From contig JAHLJT010003656.1 in the NCBI GenBank assembly GCA_031308135.1, positions 48,423,835 to 48,487,834 on the forward strand: a stretch of DNA of 64,000 nt, read 5' to 3'. The position numbers and the translations under genes were made by a program. The notes beneath the pieces were generated by a model. That model worked only from the letters and a program-made list of their open reading frames with translations, was not told where the DNA came from and did no database searches. Of the stretch, positions 11,418 to 22,112 are shown piece by piece. This stretch comes from Acheta domesticus. Lineage: Eukaryota; Arthropoda; Insecta; Orthoptera; Gryllidae. Each line of letters starts with the position of its first letter. Position 1 is the stretch's first letter.

Positions 11418-11630
11418 ATGTTTCCTAAACTAGCAGCCCTTGCAACTGTCACTTTCGTGTACGTTGGCCTTCGCGACGCCGACACTGCTTCGGTGAGAGG
11501 GGAGACGAAGCGACGTGCAATGGGGGATAGAGGCCTAATTACAGAAATCCCTGGCCTTATCAGGAATGACTCAGGAACGAACATTAGAATTAACGAAGAA
11601 TATGAAACATTTTTTCCACAGATTCTTTAG
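11418..11630 (+). CDS. Hypothetical 70-residue secreted-like ORF (doubtful)
   Basis: A 70-codon frame in otherwise AT-rich DNA starts MFPKLAALATVTFVYVGLRD, which could be a signal peptide. A charged stretch with a KRR basic site follows (ETKRRAMGDRG). A GGTGAG at about 11491 would make a plausible 5' splice site right after the hydrophobic segment, so the rest may be intronic. No family is recognised. It may be chance. Confidence 0.2.
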   Translation: MFPKLAALATVTFVYVGLRDADTASVRGETKRRAMGDRGLITEIPGLIRNDSGTNIRINEEYETFFPQIL

Positions 11631-11635
11631 AAATA

Positions 11636-12121
11636 AATTTCTCTTTTGGTGGAAATTCCAAAGCTTCGATGTACACTATCATAAATAACGGCAGTATTTC
11701 ATCGACCCTTGCGTAAACGACTGAAGAGAATCATTGCGGACGGAGGACACAGAGTTTAGTAAATAATTTAATAAAGTAATTTTTTTAATATTCTTATCCA
11801 CATCTTATTTTTATTTTTTAAATATACACTGAGAAGTGGACTAACGGCAATAACAAATTTTCTACCATTTTATAATCTGATATTCTGGAGATACAGTGAA
11901 GTTCAACATTTATTTTCCTTTTCTTGTATTTGTAGTGTTTTAAAATGCTGGCTTGTCCCTATAAGGCATCGAGCTCGATTCTTGTTAAGTTTGAAAATGA
12001 CCTTCGTTAGTGTTTCCCACCAGATTCTGTATAGTATTGTTCATTGCAATGATCGTTGCTTTGGAAATTCAATCAGTGAAATAAATGATCAATTGTGATG
12101 AATGCATAATCTTTCTCTATC
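11636..12121. other. AT-rich, no feature seen
   Basis: No reading frame, repeat or RNA motif could be supported here. Confidence 0.4.
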
Positions 12122-12125
12122 TTAA

Positions 12126-12440
12126 CACTTTGACTGCCAGGGGATATTTCGTGAACTTTTGATTCTGGCCCAAACCACTCTCCAATTATGTGTCCAGGCA
12201 CTGGGCGTAGGTGCTCAAAAAATTATTTTCGGCGACTTAGGGGAGCCAACCAATAGCCAATGACATTTTTTTTTACACTTGACCCCTTTCTACACTCACG
12301 CCCTTGATTTCAATGGAGCTGTGATTGTATGTGATTCTCAAGCAAAAATCCACAGCTCTGGACGTAATCGTGTATGATGCACGCGGCCAGTCACAAAAAC
12401 CTACAGTGCATCACATGTGATGCACATGGCAGTCGATGTG
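12126..12440. mobile_element. piggyBac-type MITE (315 bp)
   Basis: It is flanked by TTAA at 12122-12125 and 12441-12444. The left end is CACTTTGACTGCCAGG and the right end, read in reverse, is CACATCGACTGCCATG. The right part contains repeated GTGATGCAC/GATGCACGCGGCCAG words. It is non-coding. It belongs to a different family from the MITE at 10575-11115. Confidence 0.75.
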
Positions 12441-12444
12441 TTAA

Positions 12445-13187
12445 TGTTATCTTCGTAGTTAAGACTACTTGCGCTACCGCCCCTCTGTCACTCTCCCTAT
12501 GCGATATCCCGGTGCGATGCGAAGGTCACCTGCGTAAAGGCAACGACGCGAGGGCTGCTGCAGGAAATATTCTCCGTTCAATGTAAAATCACATGTCAGA
12601 AACTCGAACTTTATACTAAAATTACTATCAAAATACTAACGCATGAAACATCATTGTATTCCTTTTTTATGATCTATCCATTGCTAATGAGAAAAATATA
12701 TAGGAGTTCAGAAGTTCCATTAAAAAAAATAGGTGATTCAATTTCTAGTAAAACAAAAATGTTGTAAACAATCTCTCTGCTGCGCATTATTTGCCCATGA
12801 TTACACATTGAGTGAAAACTGCACTTCAATATTGTGAACCATTTAGAAGTTATGGTGGTGATCCATAGTTGATGGGACACTTTTATAACTTGAATTCTTA
12901 AAATACGTGGATTACTGGTTACTATGTTCAATATTTTGTGACAACGCTGTTACATAGCAATTATGAGTTTATTTAGTTATTGGTTTTAAAGAAAATTTCT
13001 ACGTCGAAGGAATGTCTTAGTCTTGGAATTTTTTGATGAAATTTTTTAATATATTATCATACAATGTAGTTACAAAAATTATGATCCCACGGTTTAAAAT
13101 AGAATGATGAAAACGTGTAGAAGTTTGAAGCAGATGGCAGTAATTTGGGTATTTTATTATTGAATGTTTGAACCGGGGCGTCACCAT
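12445..13187. other. No gene recognised
   Basis: Mostly AT-rich, with a short GC-richer stretch at 12470-12580. The frames are short and without motifs. Confidence 0.4.
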
Positions 13188-13340
13188 ACGATTTCATCTC
13201 TGCCCCTGGCAAGTATCATATGTTGACGGTTTCATCCAATCGGTAGCTTGTATGTTGGCGTCCCCATGATGACGTTCAAGTTTCCGATTGGATGAAACCG
13301 TCAAGAGCTGATACTTGCCAGTGGCAGCGTTGAATAAATC
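13188..13340. repeat. Fold-back hairpin element
   Basis: A long inverted repeat: GACGGTTTCATCCAATCGG at about 13225 faces CCGATTGGATGAAACCGTC at about 13284. The stem extends outward through TGGCAAGTATCA/TGATACTTGCCA for about 50 bp with few mismatches. The loop is short, around 13255-13272. Such a structure is typical of fold-back MITEs, and its transcript would form a strong hairpin. Confidence 0.8.
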
Positions 13341-13523
13341 GCAGCAGAGCCGCATTGCTTAACTACGCTCCGTGAAGTCGCTGAGGTTAAGAGAATGCGA
13401 AACGTCGCGGGTTCCTGGTCGGGAGACAGTCGGGGAATCCCGGGAGCTATCGGCGTCGAGTGCCTGGTGGAAGCGATAAACGGCGCTGAATGCAACGAGA
13501 CGGGACATGGGAAAGAAAATAAC

Positions 13524-13613
13524 GGAGGATTACTCCTTGCGAAGCGTTCAATGCCCAAGAACAGATGAGAAACGGGATGCGTTGACGAAGTCGTAACAAA
13601 TTAACAAAAACTC
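13524..13613 (+). mobile_element. SINE 3' body fragment
   Basis: GGAGGATTACTCC, then GCGAAGCGTTCAA, then GATGCGTTGACGAAGTCGTA and an A-rich end. This matches, with substitutions, the 3' portion of the SINE at 44243-44654. The sequence just upstream (about 13341-13523) is GC-rich and may be part of the same copy, but a tRNA-type head was not identified. Confidence 0.55.
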
Positions 13614-13699
13614 GTCAGTAACGTCACGCTGAAAAGTTCGGCTTATTTTATACACCGAAAAAGAAACAAAAGTTTAATTTTAAATCAATTAGAGACTTT

Positions 13700-14080
13700 C
13701 ATTCTACAGATACAACGGAAAGTGACGGAAAAAAGGCTTGGTTGTCCATGAGCCGTCGCGCCCTGCAGTCACCGTTTCGGCCGTCGTACCGCGACCTTCC
13801 TCGGAGCGAAATGCCACTGGCATGGCGAGGAAGCCTACACTTCCATTTGACGAAGTTCTTTGGTGCTTCGAATGCCGATCACTGGCATTGGCGGCCGCGC
13901 GTCTCAAGTGCAATGCTTCGGCAGAAAGTCAATTACAACTTTCGTACTAAGAACTAGCAGCGCTTCATTTCTGTTGGAACGCGACGGAACGGCGTTCCGT
14001 TGTCTCGAGAAAGAAGCAGGAAAAAAGAAACTAATAATTGGGAGAGAACAGGCACTTGGCAACTTCAATTTTTAGTTCGG
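13700..14080. other. GC-rich block with overlapping ORFs, unclassified
   Basis: Three overlapping plus-strand frames (13738-13950, 13742-13957 and 13860-14075) and one minus-strand frame (13913-13704) are open through GC-rich composition. None has a recognised motif. It could be an exon or a degraded element; the sequence does not decide. Confidence 0.3.
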
Positions 14081-15636
14081 CGAACTTTCGAAAACTCAAA
14101 ATAAAATAATTTCTCATTTAACTGTTTCATTTCTACGAATGTAAAAATGGAAATTAATAAAAATTATAAAATATATTTTTATCTATTCTTATTTTTATTG
14201 ATGTTATTGTTTTTATTATCATACAGCCATTGTTACCACTATTGTTATTGCGTGATTTGTAAGTATTACATTATAAATATATAACTATCTATTAAATTAA
14301 TAATTAAATTACAGCGTGTTCCGGGACCTAAAGTTTTATGAATCAAGTACCGAGTACTAGGCATTTAAAGAAAAAAGCCTTAAGTAGAAACAAGTGTTAA
14401 TTTTTCCTACATCAATTTTTTTCTGGAATTTGTGTAGTGATTAGCTCATTGGTGATAAAAATATTTTGAATGTAAGCCTGTGTAGTTACCCAGTTGAAAG
14501 TTGGTTATTTGTATTTAGGTACATTTTGTTGGTTGAAAGCAGAGATCACAAAACAGATCAAAATTTTTATCATGTAGCTTGTTTTGCTACATGTATATGG
14601 GCACCAAGTGAAATACTTTGGTTTTTGTAACAATTGAGTATGAAAATTAGGTTCACATTGGAATTCCGCTAACATTTATATTGATATTTATTGCGTACCC
14701 AAATTATTTCAATGTGTAGGTTTGAAAAGAGAAATCTTATGCCTTACAAAATGTTAGTGTATTAAAAATAAACTAACATATTTTAGAATAGCAGATTTTA
14801 TTCATGTGTACATGTAAATAAAACACATCGTACAGTGACTTCAGTACTTGATATTGCAGACACTTAAACCAGGAAAACACCCAATGTCACGGACAAAGCA
14901 GATTCATTTCAGTTTGCTGATCGGTGTTAAAAGATGTGGTTTTTAAGTGTATGGTACCCTTCATATCTTGAGGAGTATATCACTCATTACAAAGCAATGA
15001 AATATTTCGGCTTAGAATTTTTATATGGTTAATTCTATTAAATAAAATGTAAGCCGTGAACAAAATACGCTCACAGCCCGTTGTCACTAATGAATTACAC
15101 CCTGGACCAAAGGAGCATATTAGCGATGCTTATTTAAAAAAAATATTTTATGAATTTATTCATTGAATTGGTCTTTCAACGCTATTAACAATACATTCAA
15201 GAATCCAACATTTTTATAATAGTACAATTCTATATTGTATTCATTTTAAATAAATTTCTTCCCACCAGCAAGCAGTCTCCAAATAAGTTACAATCAATGT
15301 TCAATTTTGTAAAATTACGTTTAAAATTTTAAAATTATTTAAAGGTATTCTATTATGCACTTTATAATTAAAAAAAATAATTTTAAGGCTGACTTCTAGA
15401 GCGGACTTAGGTTTTTCAAATTTAAGTGGGTGAACTGCTGAACAAGATTCGTATGAAAAGTAGCTTTTTTTAATCTTGTGTGTCAACTGTAAAAACAACT
15501 ACGTATATCTGCTTTCATGTAAACATTGTTTTGCATTTCAGGTAGATTTTATACTGTATTTACAAGTATTTTAAAATATTCTATAAATTCCATGTTCAAA
15601 TGTAATAAACTAAAAATGCCATTAGTAATACATAAT
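14081..15636. other. AT-rich interval, no gene seen
   Basis: Only short frames and A/T runs. No repeat relation to the rest of the window was found by eye. Confidence 0.4.
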
Positions 15637-15930
15637 GCGGAAGGACCGACGGCCGGACTGCCCCACGGCCGAAAAGACGGCCGGCCGGACCTTCAGACGG
15701 ACGAAAGAAGAATGATGACTAAATAGACGGTCAGACAGATAAATGAGTAAATAGGCAAGGATGTACAATAATTATACTATGATAATTATTAAATACAAAA
15801 ATAGTAAAATTTGGTGTAAAATTCATCGATATGGAAGTTGTACGGACGGACGGACGGGCGGACGGATTTTCAAAAGGTCGGACGGATGAACGGACCAATG
15901 GACCGCCCGACAGACGGACAAATGGAGGAC
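15637..15930. repeat. Degenerate CGGA/CGGC-rich simple repeat clusters
   Basis: Two clusters (about 15637-15725 and 15840-15930) of GACGGACGGACGG-type words with interruptions. The same GGAC repeat forms a uniform internal segment of family X copies (19303-19325 and, degraded, about 61428-61455). These clusters may be the surviving cores of older copies. Confidence 0.6.
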
Positions 15931-15949
15931 GGACCGACTTGACATTCAT

Positions 15950-16840
15950 GCATTCCTATGTATGTTTAACCAATGGCATTTGGGACAACTGTACAGCACT
16001 AGGGACAATGCAGATGCATTGGCACTTGGGACAACTCTTCCGCGAGCTGGTGGTCGCTGAATAGCTTCCACATTACCGTTCAATGTGAAAGATTTAGATA
16101 ATGATCAGTAATCTTAAAGTACTGTAAAATATCGATATGTGTACTAACACACTGGATTATCAGTAGACCTCTCCCGTGTTGTAGTAGAGTGCCCGTAATT
16201 TCACTTCATACACATTCACTAATACTCAAATTTTTATTACATACTATTTTGTTTTTGTGTTCATTGATATTCAATTTTGGACCCTCTCATAATTTTTAAT
16301 CACTTTTCGAACGGAATTTTTATTTCTGTAGAAATGAATGACGCAAGTGAAATGCTGAAGATACAACGTTCGCAACACTTTTAGTTTTGGAAATATTAAA
16401 TATTCGTTTAGTTTGTAATCGAACTAAAGGGTTTTTCACCCCCGACAAATGAGACTATTACAGTGATCTATTACTAGTTAATGTTTTAAGAGTATTACTC
16501 TGTAAAAATATTTTCTGTCCCGAGGTTTGATATGTTACGCCACCACCACCCTTGTTCTGAAAATGTTTTGATCATTTATTATCGCCGTGCAATATCCGCA
16601 GTTTTTGAGGCAGGAGACCTTGTCTTGTTCGTGACCTACAGTTACCCAGGACCGGAGTACTTGAAGGGTACACATCTGACCCTCACAGGAAGGTCCCAGA
16701 AACATTAATTTTTGATAGTACCAGAATGAGATTGTTTTACTTTCATCGATCTGATAGGTTAAATTTGCAAATCGGGGGTTGAAAATAAAAAGGAGAATAA
16801 ATGGTAGCATTGGAAACGTATTAATGCGAATGTTTTAAAC
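15950..16840. other. No gene recognised
   Basis: A 91-codon minus-strand frame (16810-16535) shows no known motif. The remainder is AT-rich. Confidence 0.35.
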
Positions 16841-17238
16841 GTCTTGCTCCGTTCGCAATGTAATGTGGCTAGATCATTAATATTTTTTAATATCTGGAAC
16901 AATAAAATACCGGAAATAGCTGCAAAATATTTTGAGATTTTTATGGTGAAAAATCTGTTTGTTCACTTTTCTTATACCCTACGAGTTTTAAAATGCTTCC
17001 TTGTTCATACATTCATTACAAATTGAATTTATTTTACTAGTTAACCCTCTTACTAGTTATCCATTTTTATCTAGTTCAGGTCCCTCTGCCACACCTCCCT
17101 GCCTAAGACTGTCAATGGATGCAGAAATAAGCAAAGTAAATATCACCGGTGGTTTTTCAACCAATAAAATCTAAAACATTGCCAAAAATTATCGATAATT
17201 TGCTCTTAAAATGTTTTCAAATACCCTGAAAAGAAAGA
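16841..17238 (+). repeat. Old duplication, copy 1, part a
   Basis: About 16915-17200 resembles 27715-27965: ACGAGTTTTAAAATGC against GGGTATTAAAATTCTGCC, then CCTTGTTCATA shared by both, a shared ATTACAAAT, GACTGTCAATGGATG against GATTGTCAATCGATG, and similar CAACCAA endings. The match stops exactly where family X copy A begins, and resumes after copy B at 22113. Confidence 0.55.
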
Positions 17239-17851
17239 ACTAGCGGTACTACAAAATGACACAACTTTCCCTATTTGTTTCCTATTGCCTTTGTTCTCTG
17301 GTAGCTATTCGGAATTGCCACATACTCCTGCAGGCTCCCATCAATCGCCGCTCAAAGTAAATTTTTTTGATATTTTTATTAATTCTTCTGTTTCCTAATA
17401 TAAGAAAAGTAATATTAAATTTGGAATATTAAATAACTGTACAACATTGTCCTAAATGGCAATTTTCTTAAAAAAAAAATTGAAGCCGTTTTTAAGAAAA
17501 TTGCGTTTAAGCGCTTCTAAAAATGCAAAATTTGAAAATTTTTAAGTTTTCAAAGGCTTTATTTGAAGCCATTTGTAGTGTTTGGACTCACAAATATAAT
17601 CATGTTTACAAATTACTGGTAATGTGCATATTAAAGAGGTGAGAGATCTTTCAAAAAACTTACATTTGTGTGATTTTTGAAAAAAAACAACAAAAAATAT
17701 AAAAAAATAAGAAATTGGAGTCCTTTACGAGAAAATGGTGTTTGCGCGTTTCTGAAAAGACAGAATTTTGCGCTAGTTTCCACAGAAAACTTTTGAGTTT
17801 CCGAGAAACTTTACTTGACATTATTTAAAGCAAATGCACTCATTAATGTAA

Positions 17852-18666
17852 CCCTCTGTTCCACGCGCGCGGACAGAGTCCGCACTCATATACAGTGTTG
17901 TTTTTTTTATCGTTCGCCGAAGATTCCGGCCGCGTCGCCCGGGCAGTCGAGGACTCATTCGCCCGGCAAACCGCTGACTCAACTCCCGTGCTATCCGAGA
18001 ACTATCGCTGCGCCGCTTAACGTACCTTAAAGAAGATGCTGAAAGTGGTGTTCTTCGGCTCGAATGCATTCTTGGCACCTCCGAAACACATTTTGATTTG
18101 CCCTTTGAAGTAAGTCTCGAGGAATTGCTGCGATTTTCTCTTCTATTCTAAATATCTCAATATTTTCTCAAATATTTTCTATTCTAAACGGTTCAAGATA
18201 CTGAAATGTAATAATCACTAAATTCACGTCATAAAGGCTCATCATTATTATCTTTTGACAGGATTTAATATTTTAAATATATTGAAATTAACTTTTTAAA
18301 GCAACAACGTTATTATTGGTGGTGGTGGTGGTGGTGGTGGTGGTGGTGGTGGTGGTGGTGGTGGTGGTGGTGGCAGCGGCGGCGGTAGTGGTAGTAGTAG
18401 TATGGTTATGATTTGGTCTATTTTCTAGTGTTGTTTCGCTATCAAATTGCCTCAGGAATAAATACCAATAGATTTAATTAAATATATAATTATCTAATAA
18501 AATATTTAAAATTTGCAACAATTGAGTGTTATTATTGCAAGACAAGGTCTATTTGATATTCACGAAAAATACTGTAAAACAACGCTATTAAATTTGGAAA
18601 ATGAGTTTGCGGACTCTGTCAGTGTGCGTGTATTCATGTCACATACACAGCGCGTGAAACGGAGGG
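17852..18666. mobile_element. TIR element inserted in copy A
   Basis: The left end is CCCTCTGTTCCACGCGC. The right end, read in reverse, is CCCTCCGTTTCACGCGC. The flanks are GTAA and ATAA, which could be a mutated TTAA duplication, suggesting a piggyBac-type non-autonomous element. It contains a GGT microsatellite. Removing it restores a contiguous family X sequence comparable to copies B and C. Confidence 0.6.
18316..18374 (+). repeat. (GGT)n microsatellite
   Basis: About 18 uninterrupted GGT units, followed by GGC and AGT variants. It lies inside the inserted TIR element. Confidence 0.95.
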
Positions 18667-20077
18667 ATAATAATGTCAACAATTCGCCGCTAATGTAAAT
18701 ATTAAGGACGTGAGAGACAAGTCAAAAAAGTAAAATTTTTGCAGTTTTTGAAAAAACAAGAGTAGAAGTATAGCGTTTTGTCATCTCATAGAGTATATTT
18801 AGAATTACCCCTAACAAAAGTTTAAAGAAAAATTTGGAACAGCTTTTGAGAAATCTTATTTTTGTATTTTTATTATATTGCACGCAATATTGTCGGAAAA
18901 TTACTAAAATGTTCAAAAAATGCACATGTCCTTAAAGAAAGAACTCACTACGAACCAATTTTATTTGAAGGAAAAATCTCCATCTGCAATTTTGTAGTTG
19001 GAGGAAGACGCTGTATTAAATTTAAACTTTTGCAATTTTCGAAAATTCTGAATTAACCGTGAAAATAGGATCTATGCCACCTTAAGTGTATTTTAGTCTA
19101 TTCTTACAAGAAATTTAAAGAAAACTTTGGCACAGTTTTTGGGAAAATTTTTAAAATGTCTGGGGGCCTTTATGTAACATACCACCAAAACTTAATTTTT
19201 CAAAATCGCACAGCTTTGAATCAGGCCATACGAAAAGGGTTCCTTCAATTTGGAAAAAAATGTACGCATAGTTCAGGCGTTAGTATTGTTCACATACAGC
19301 GTACGGACGGACGGACGGACGGACGTTTTGCTTTCAATTGCTTTTTCGGTATCAAGGACTCATAAAACCGGGATTCTGATTACACCACGGGTTAGGGAAT
19401 TTTTTTTCTTAATTTAGCAACTGGATTTAGGGGACGTCCATAAATTATACAACGCTGAAGTGGGGCGAGGCAAGTTTGAAGCAGCGTTACGATGCGTTAC
19501 ATGGGGCTAGGGTGGCATTAGTTTGGGTGGTATTATTTGATGAAATAATTCCTTTCATTGAGCCTGGCACTAAAACATTAAAATATTTACTAATTTGTTT
19601 TAAAAATAAATACAAATTAAAGTTACAATACGTTAATTGTTAAAATAAATAGAAATACATTTTCATAATTTTTTGATTGAATCTGTAAGATTACCAAGAA
19701 AATATTCAAAACTGATATGTAGTATATTCTAGAATCCATTTAAATTGACGCAATACTCTTGCCTAGGCGTCAACTACGCCGGCGCGTATGCACTGCTTAG
19801 TGATCAGAAATTCTCTTATCCATATTTTTCGTTATCACGGCGCGACGATTTTTTTTCTGCCCCGAATTCGCAATTTTTTCGCGCAGCATTACATAACTTT
19901 CCCTATACTACCTATATTACTCTGTATATACACGTACGTATACAGGAAAGAAACTAGTGGAACTACAGAATTGCACTGACTTTTCTGTATTGGTTTCTAT
20001 TTCTTTTGGCCTCAGCTAGCTATTCACACTTGCCACATATTCTTGCTATCTGCTATCTATCGCCGCCTAAAATATAT

Positions 20078-20929
20078 TTTATGGTTTACTAGTTCATTGC
20101 TGTGTGTTTACAGACCTGAAACAAAACGCGTAACGGTATACTTAATACCCTTGCGGGCCTTTTCGCTTCTTTATGCCCTAGGGCCTTTTGAATACTTTAT
20201 GGCCCGCTCTTATACCAACACAACACACAAAACTTAGTTATAAATTCGATTTTGTAAAGTTAAGATGCAAGCAAATACAATAAATAAATGGCATAATGCT
20301 TAAATAAATAAAATAAATTGTTATAAACCTAATTTTGCTTATTTGATATGAAAATTGAAATTTTGAAATGTTTCCGTGAACTTATAATTGCCATCATTCA
20401 CTCGCATTTCACTGTTACGTACCATCTTTTTTAGTGACATAATTATATTCTTCTTTAGTGGCGGTACTCGTAATAGTAATAAGATATATAAGGCACATCG
20501 GCTAACATCCTCGAAATGTTATTTTTTGGTGTTTTGACATATTCTAAATAACGTTTGACAATAGGCGCTAATAACCTAAAAGTACCGTTTCATCAGCGCA
20601 ATTTACACTGTTATTCATGCTGGTAAATCTCAAATACACCATAAAGAGTTTTATATATTTCTCAAGATTTTAATGGAAACCACTGTCCATAGTTTTGTTA
20701 GCTTTTGCGAGAATTTCCACAGGAACTTCACAATATTCTTTCATTTTGTACGAACAAATCAGTCCAATAACGATTATGCAATAGAAATTAGATATACACT
20801 CTGTTTTGTTTATCTGACGTCATATTGACAAATGACTGTTACAATGCGTCTTTTCACTTTAGACGCAAGAAATATTATAAAATGTTTCGAATTCTTGTTT
20901 TATTCAGCAACGAACTAGTAAACCATAAA
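20078..20929. mobile_element. TIR element inserted in copy B (852 bp)
   Basis: A 25-bp inverted repeat with one mismatch bounds it. The left end is TTTATGGTTTACTAGTTCAT, and CGAACTAGTAAACCATAAA closes the right end. The interior is non-coding. It includes a GC-richer stretch with CCCTAGGGCC near 20185. Confidence 0.7.
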
Positions 20930-20935
20930 GTTTTG

Positions 20936-21060
20936 TATGCACCACGGGCGTTACTAGATGTTTTTGCGCCTCAGGCAACTTCCAACCCCTCGGGCCAGAG
21001 GCCCTCGGGTTTGGAAGTCGCCCTCGGGGCAAAAACATCTACTTAACGCCCTTGATACAT
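20936..21060. repeat. Fold-back hairpin element
   Basis: GGGCGTTACTAGATGTTTTT at about 20946 faces AAAAACATCTACTTAACGCCC ending near 21053. An inner stem pairs ACTTCCAA..CCTCGGGCC with GGCCCTCGGG..TTGGAAGT. It lies between the 852-bp TIR element and the resumed copy B. Confidence 0.8.
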
Positions 21061-22112
21061 AAATAACTATTATTTACCTTTTCTTAGTTTTTTCCCTCTC
21101 CTAATAGCATAAAAAATTTTAATAATATTAAAAAACGATAAAACCTCCCCCTGAATGAATGGCTGTTCCTCTGAAAAATTTGGAGCTGATTTTAAGAAAG
21201 TCGTTTAAGCGTTACTGTAAATTTGAAATTTGAAGCTCTATTTCACAGTAAATATTTGAGTTTTCGAAAAACAGAAGTAATTTAACTCACATATACAATA
21301 CTGTTACAAATTGCAGGAAAGTGCAATTAACGGTGTGAGAGAACTTTCAAAAAAGTTACATTTGTGAAATTTTCAAAAAAAGCAAAAATATATCCAAAAA
21401 TGAACTTCATATTAAACGAGTGCAATTAGCACTATCCGTTCGAAAAGTTTGAAAAAATTTGGAGTCATTTATTAGAGAATGGCGTTTAAGCGTTTCTGCA
21501 AATGCTGAATTTTGATCAATTTTTACGGAAAACGGTCGAGTTTTCGAGAAACTTTGAGGCATTATTTAAAGCACATGTACTCGTAAATATAATAGTCAAC
21601 AAATTGCCACTAATGTAAATATTACCGACGTGAGGAACAAATCGAAAAATTGCACTTTGTAATTTTTGAAAAAACAAAAGAATAGAGCAATATGGCGTTT
21701 ATTTCATATCATAGAGTACATTATCTACCAAAAGTTAAGAAAATTTGAAGCAGTTTTTGAGAAAATCTTGTTTACGTAATTTTAAAAAAATCTTATATTG
21801 CAGACAGTATTGCGCGAAAACTAACAAAGTTTTCAAAGAAATGTACATGACCTTAATGAAAGGAGTCATTTTGGAGAAAAAATTGTATTTGAAGGAAAAA
21901 TCTCTATCTTTAATTCTGTAATTGGAGGAAGATGCCGACAAAATTTTAACTTTTTCCGAATTTACTGGTTTTATCCACTTTTTCGTTATCGGGGCCTGTC
22001 AATGAATTTTTTTTCTGCCGAACATTCGCAGTTTTTCGCGCAACATTACATAACTTTGCCTATACTAAATATAGTTACTCGGTAAATACGTATGTATATG
22101 GGAAAGTAAAAA

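Larger units (their letters stand above)
17239..19950 (+). mobile_element. Family X element, copy A (interrupted)
   Basis: The start is ACTAGCGGTACTAC. The end is a terminal palindrome region of the form ACTTTCCC..TATAC..GTATAC..GGAAAG. The body is AT-rich and non-coding. It repeats the pattern TTTGGAGCCGTTTTTGAGAAAAT and the motif GTGAGAGA..TTTCAAAAAA, and carries a GGAC tetranucleotide run (19303-19325) and GCTTTTTCGGTATCAAGGAC. An 815-bp element (17852-18666) is inserted in it. Its 3' end abuts copy B directly. No transposase is present and the class is unknown. Confidence 0.65.
19953..22112 (+). mobile_element. Family X element, copy B (interrupted)
   Basis: Starts ACTAGTGGAACTAC, joined directly to the end of copy A, and ends GTATATGGGAAAGTAAAAA. 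It repeats the internal landmarks of copies A and C (CCACATATTCTTGC, GTGAGAGA, AGTCATTTATTAGAGAATGGC, CGCGCAACATTACATAACTTT). About 1 kb of foreign DNA (20078-21065) is inserted near its 5' end. Part of the GGAC segment is missing. Confidence 0.65.
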
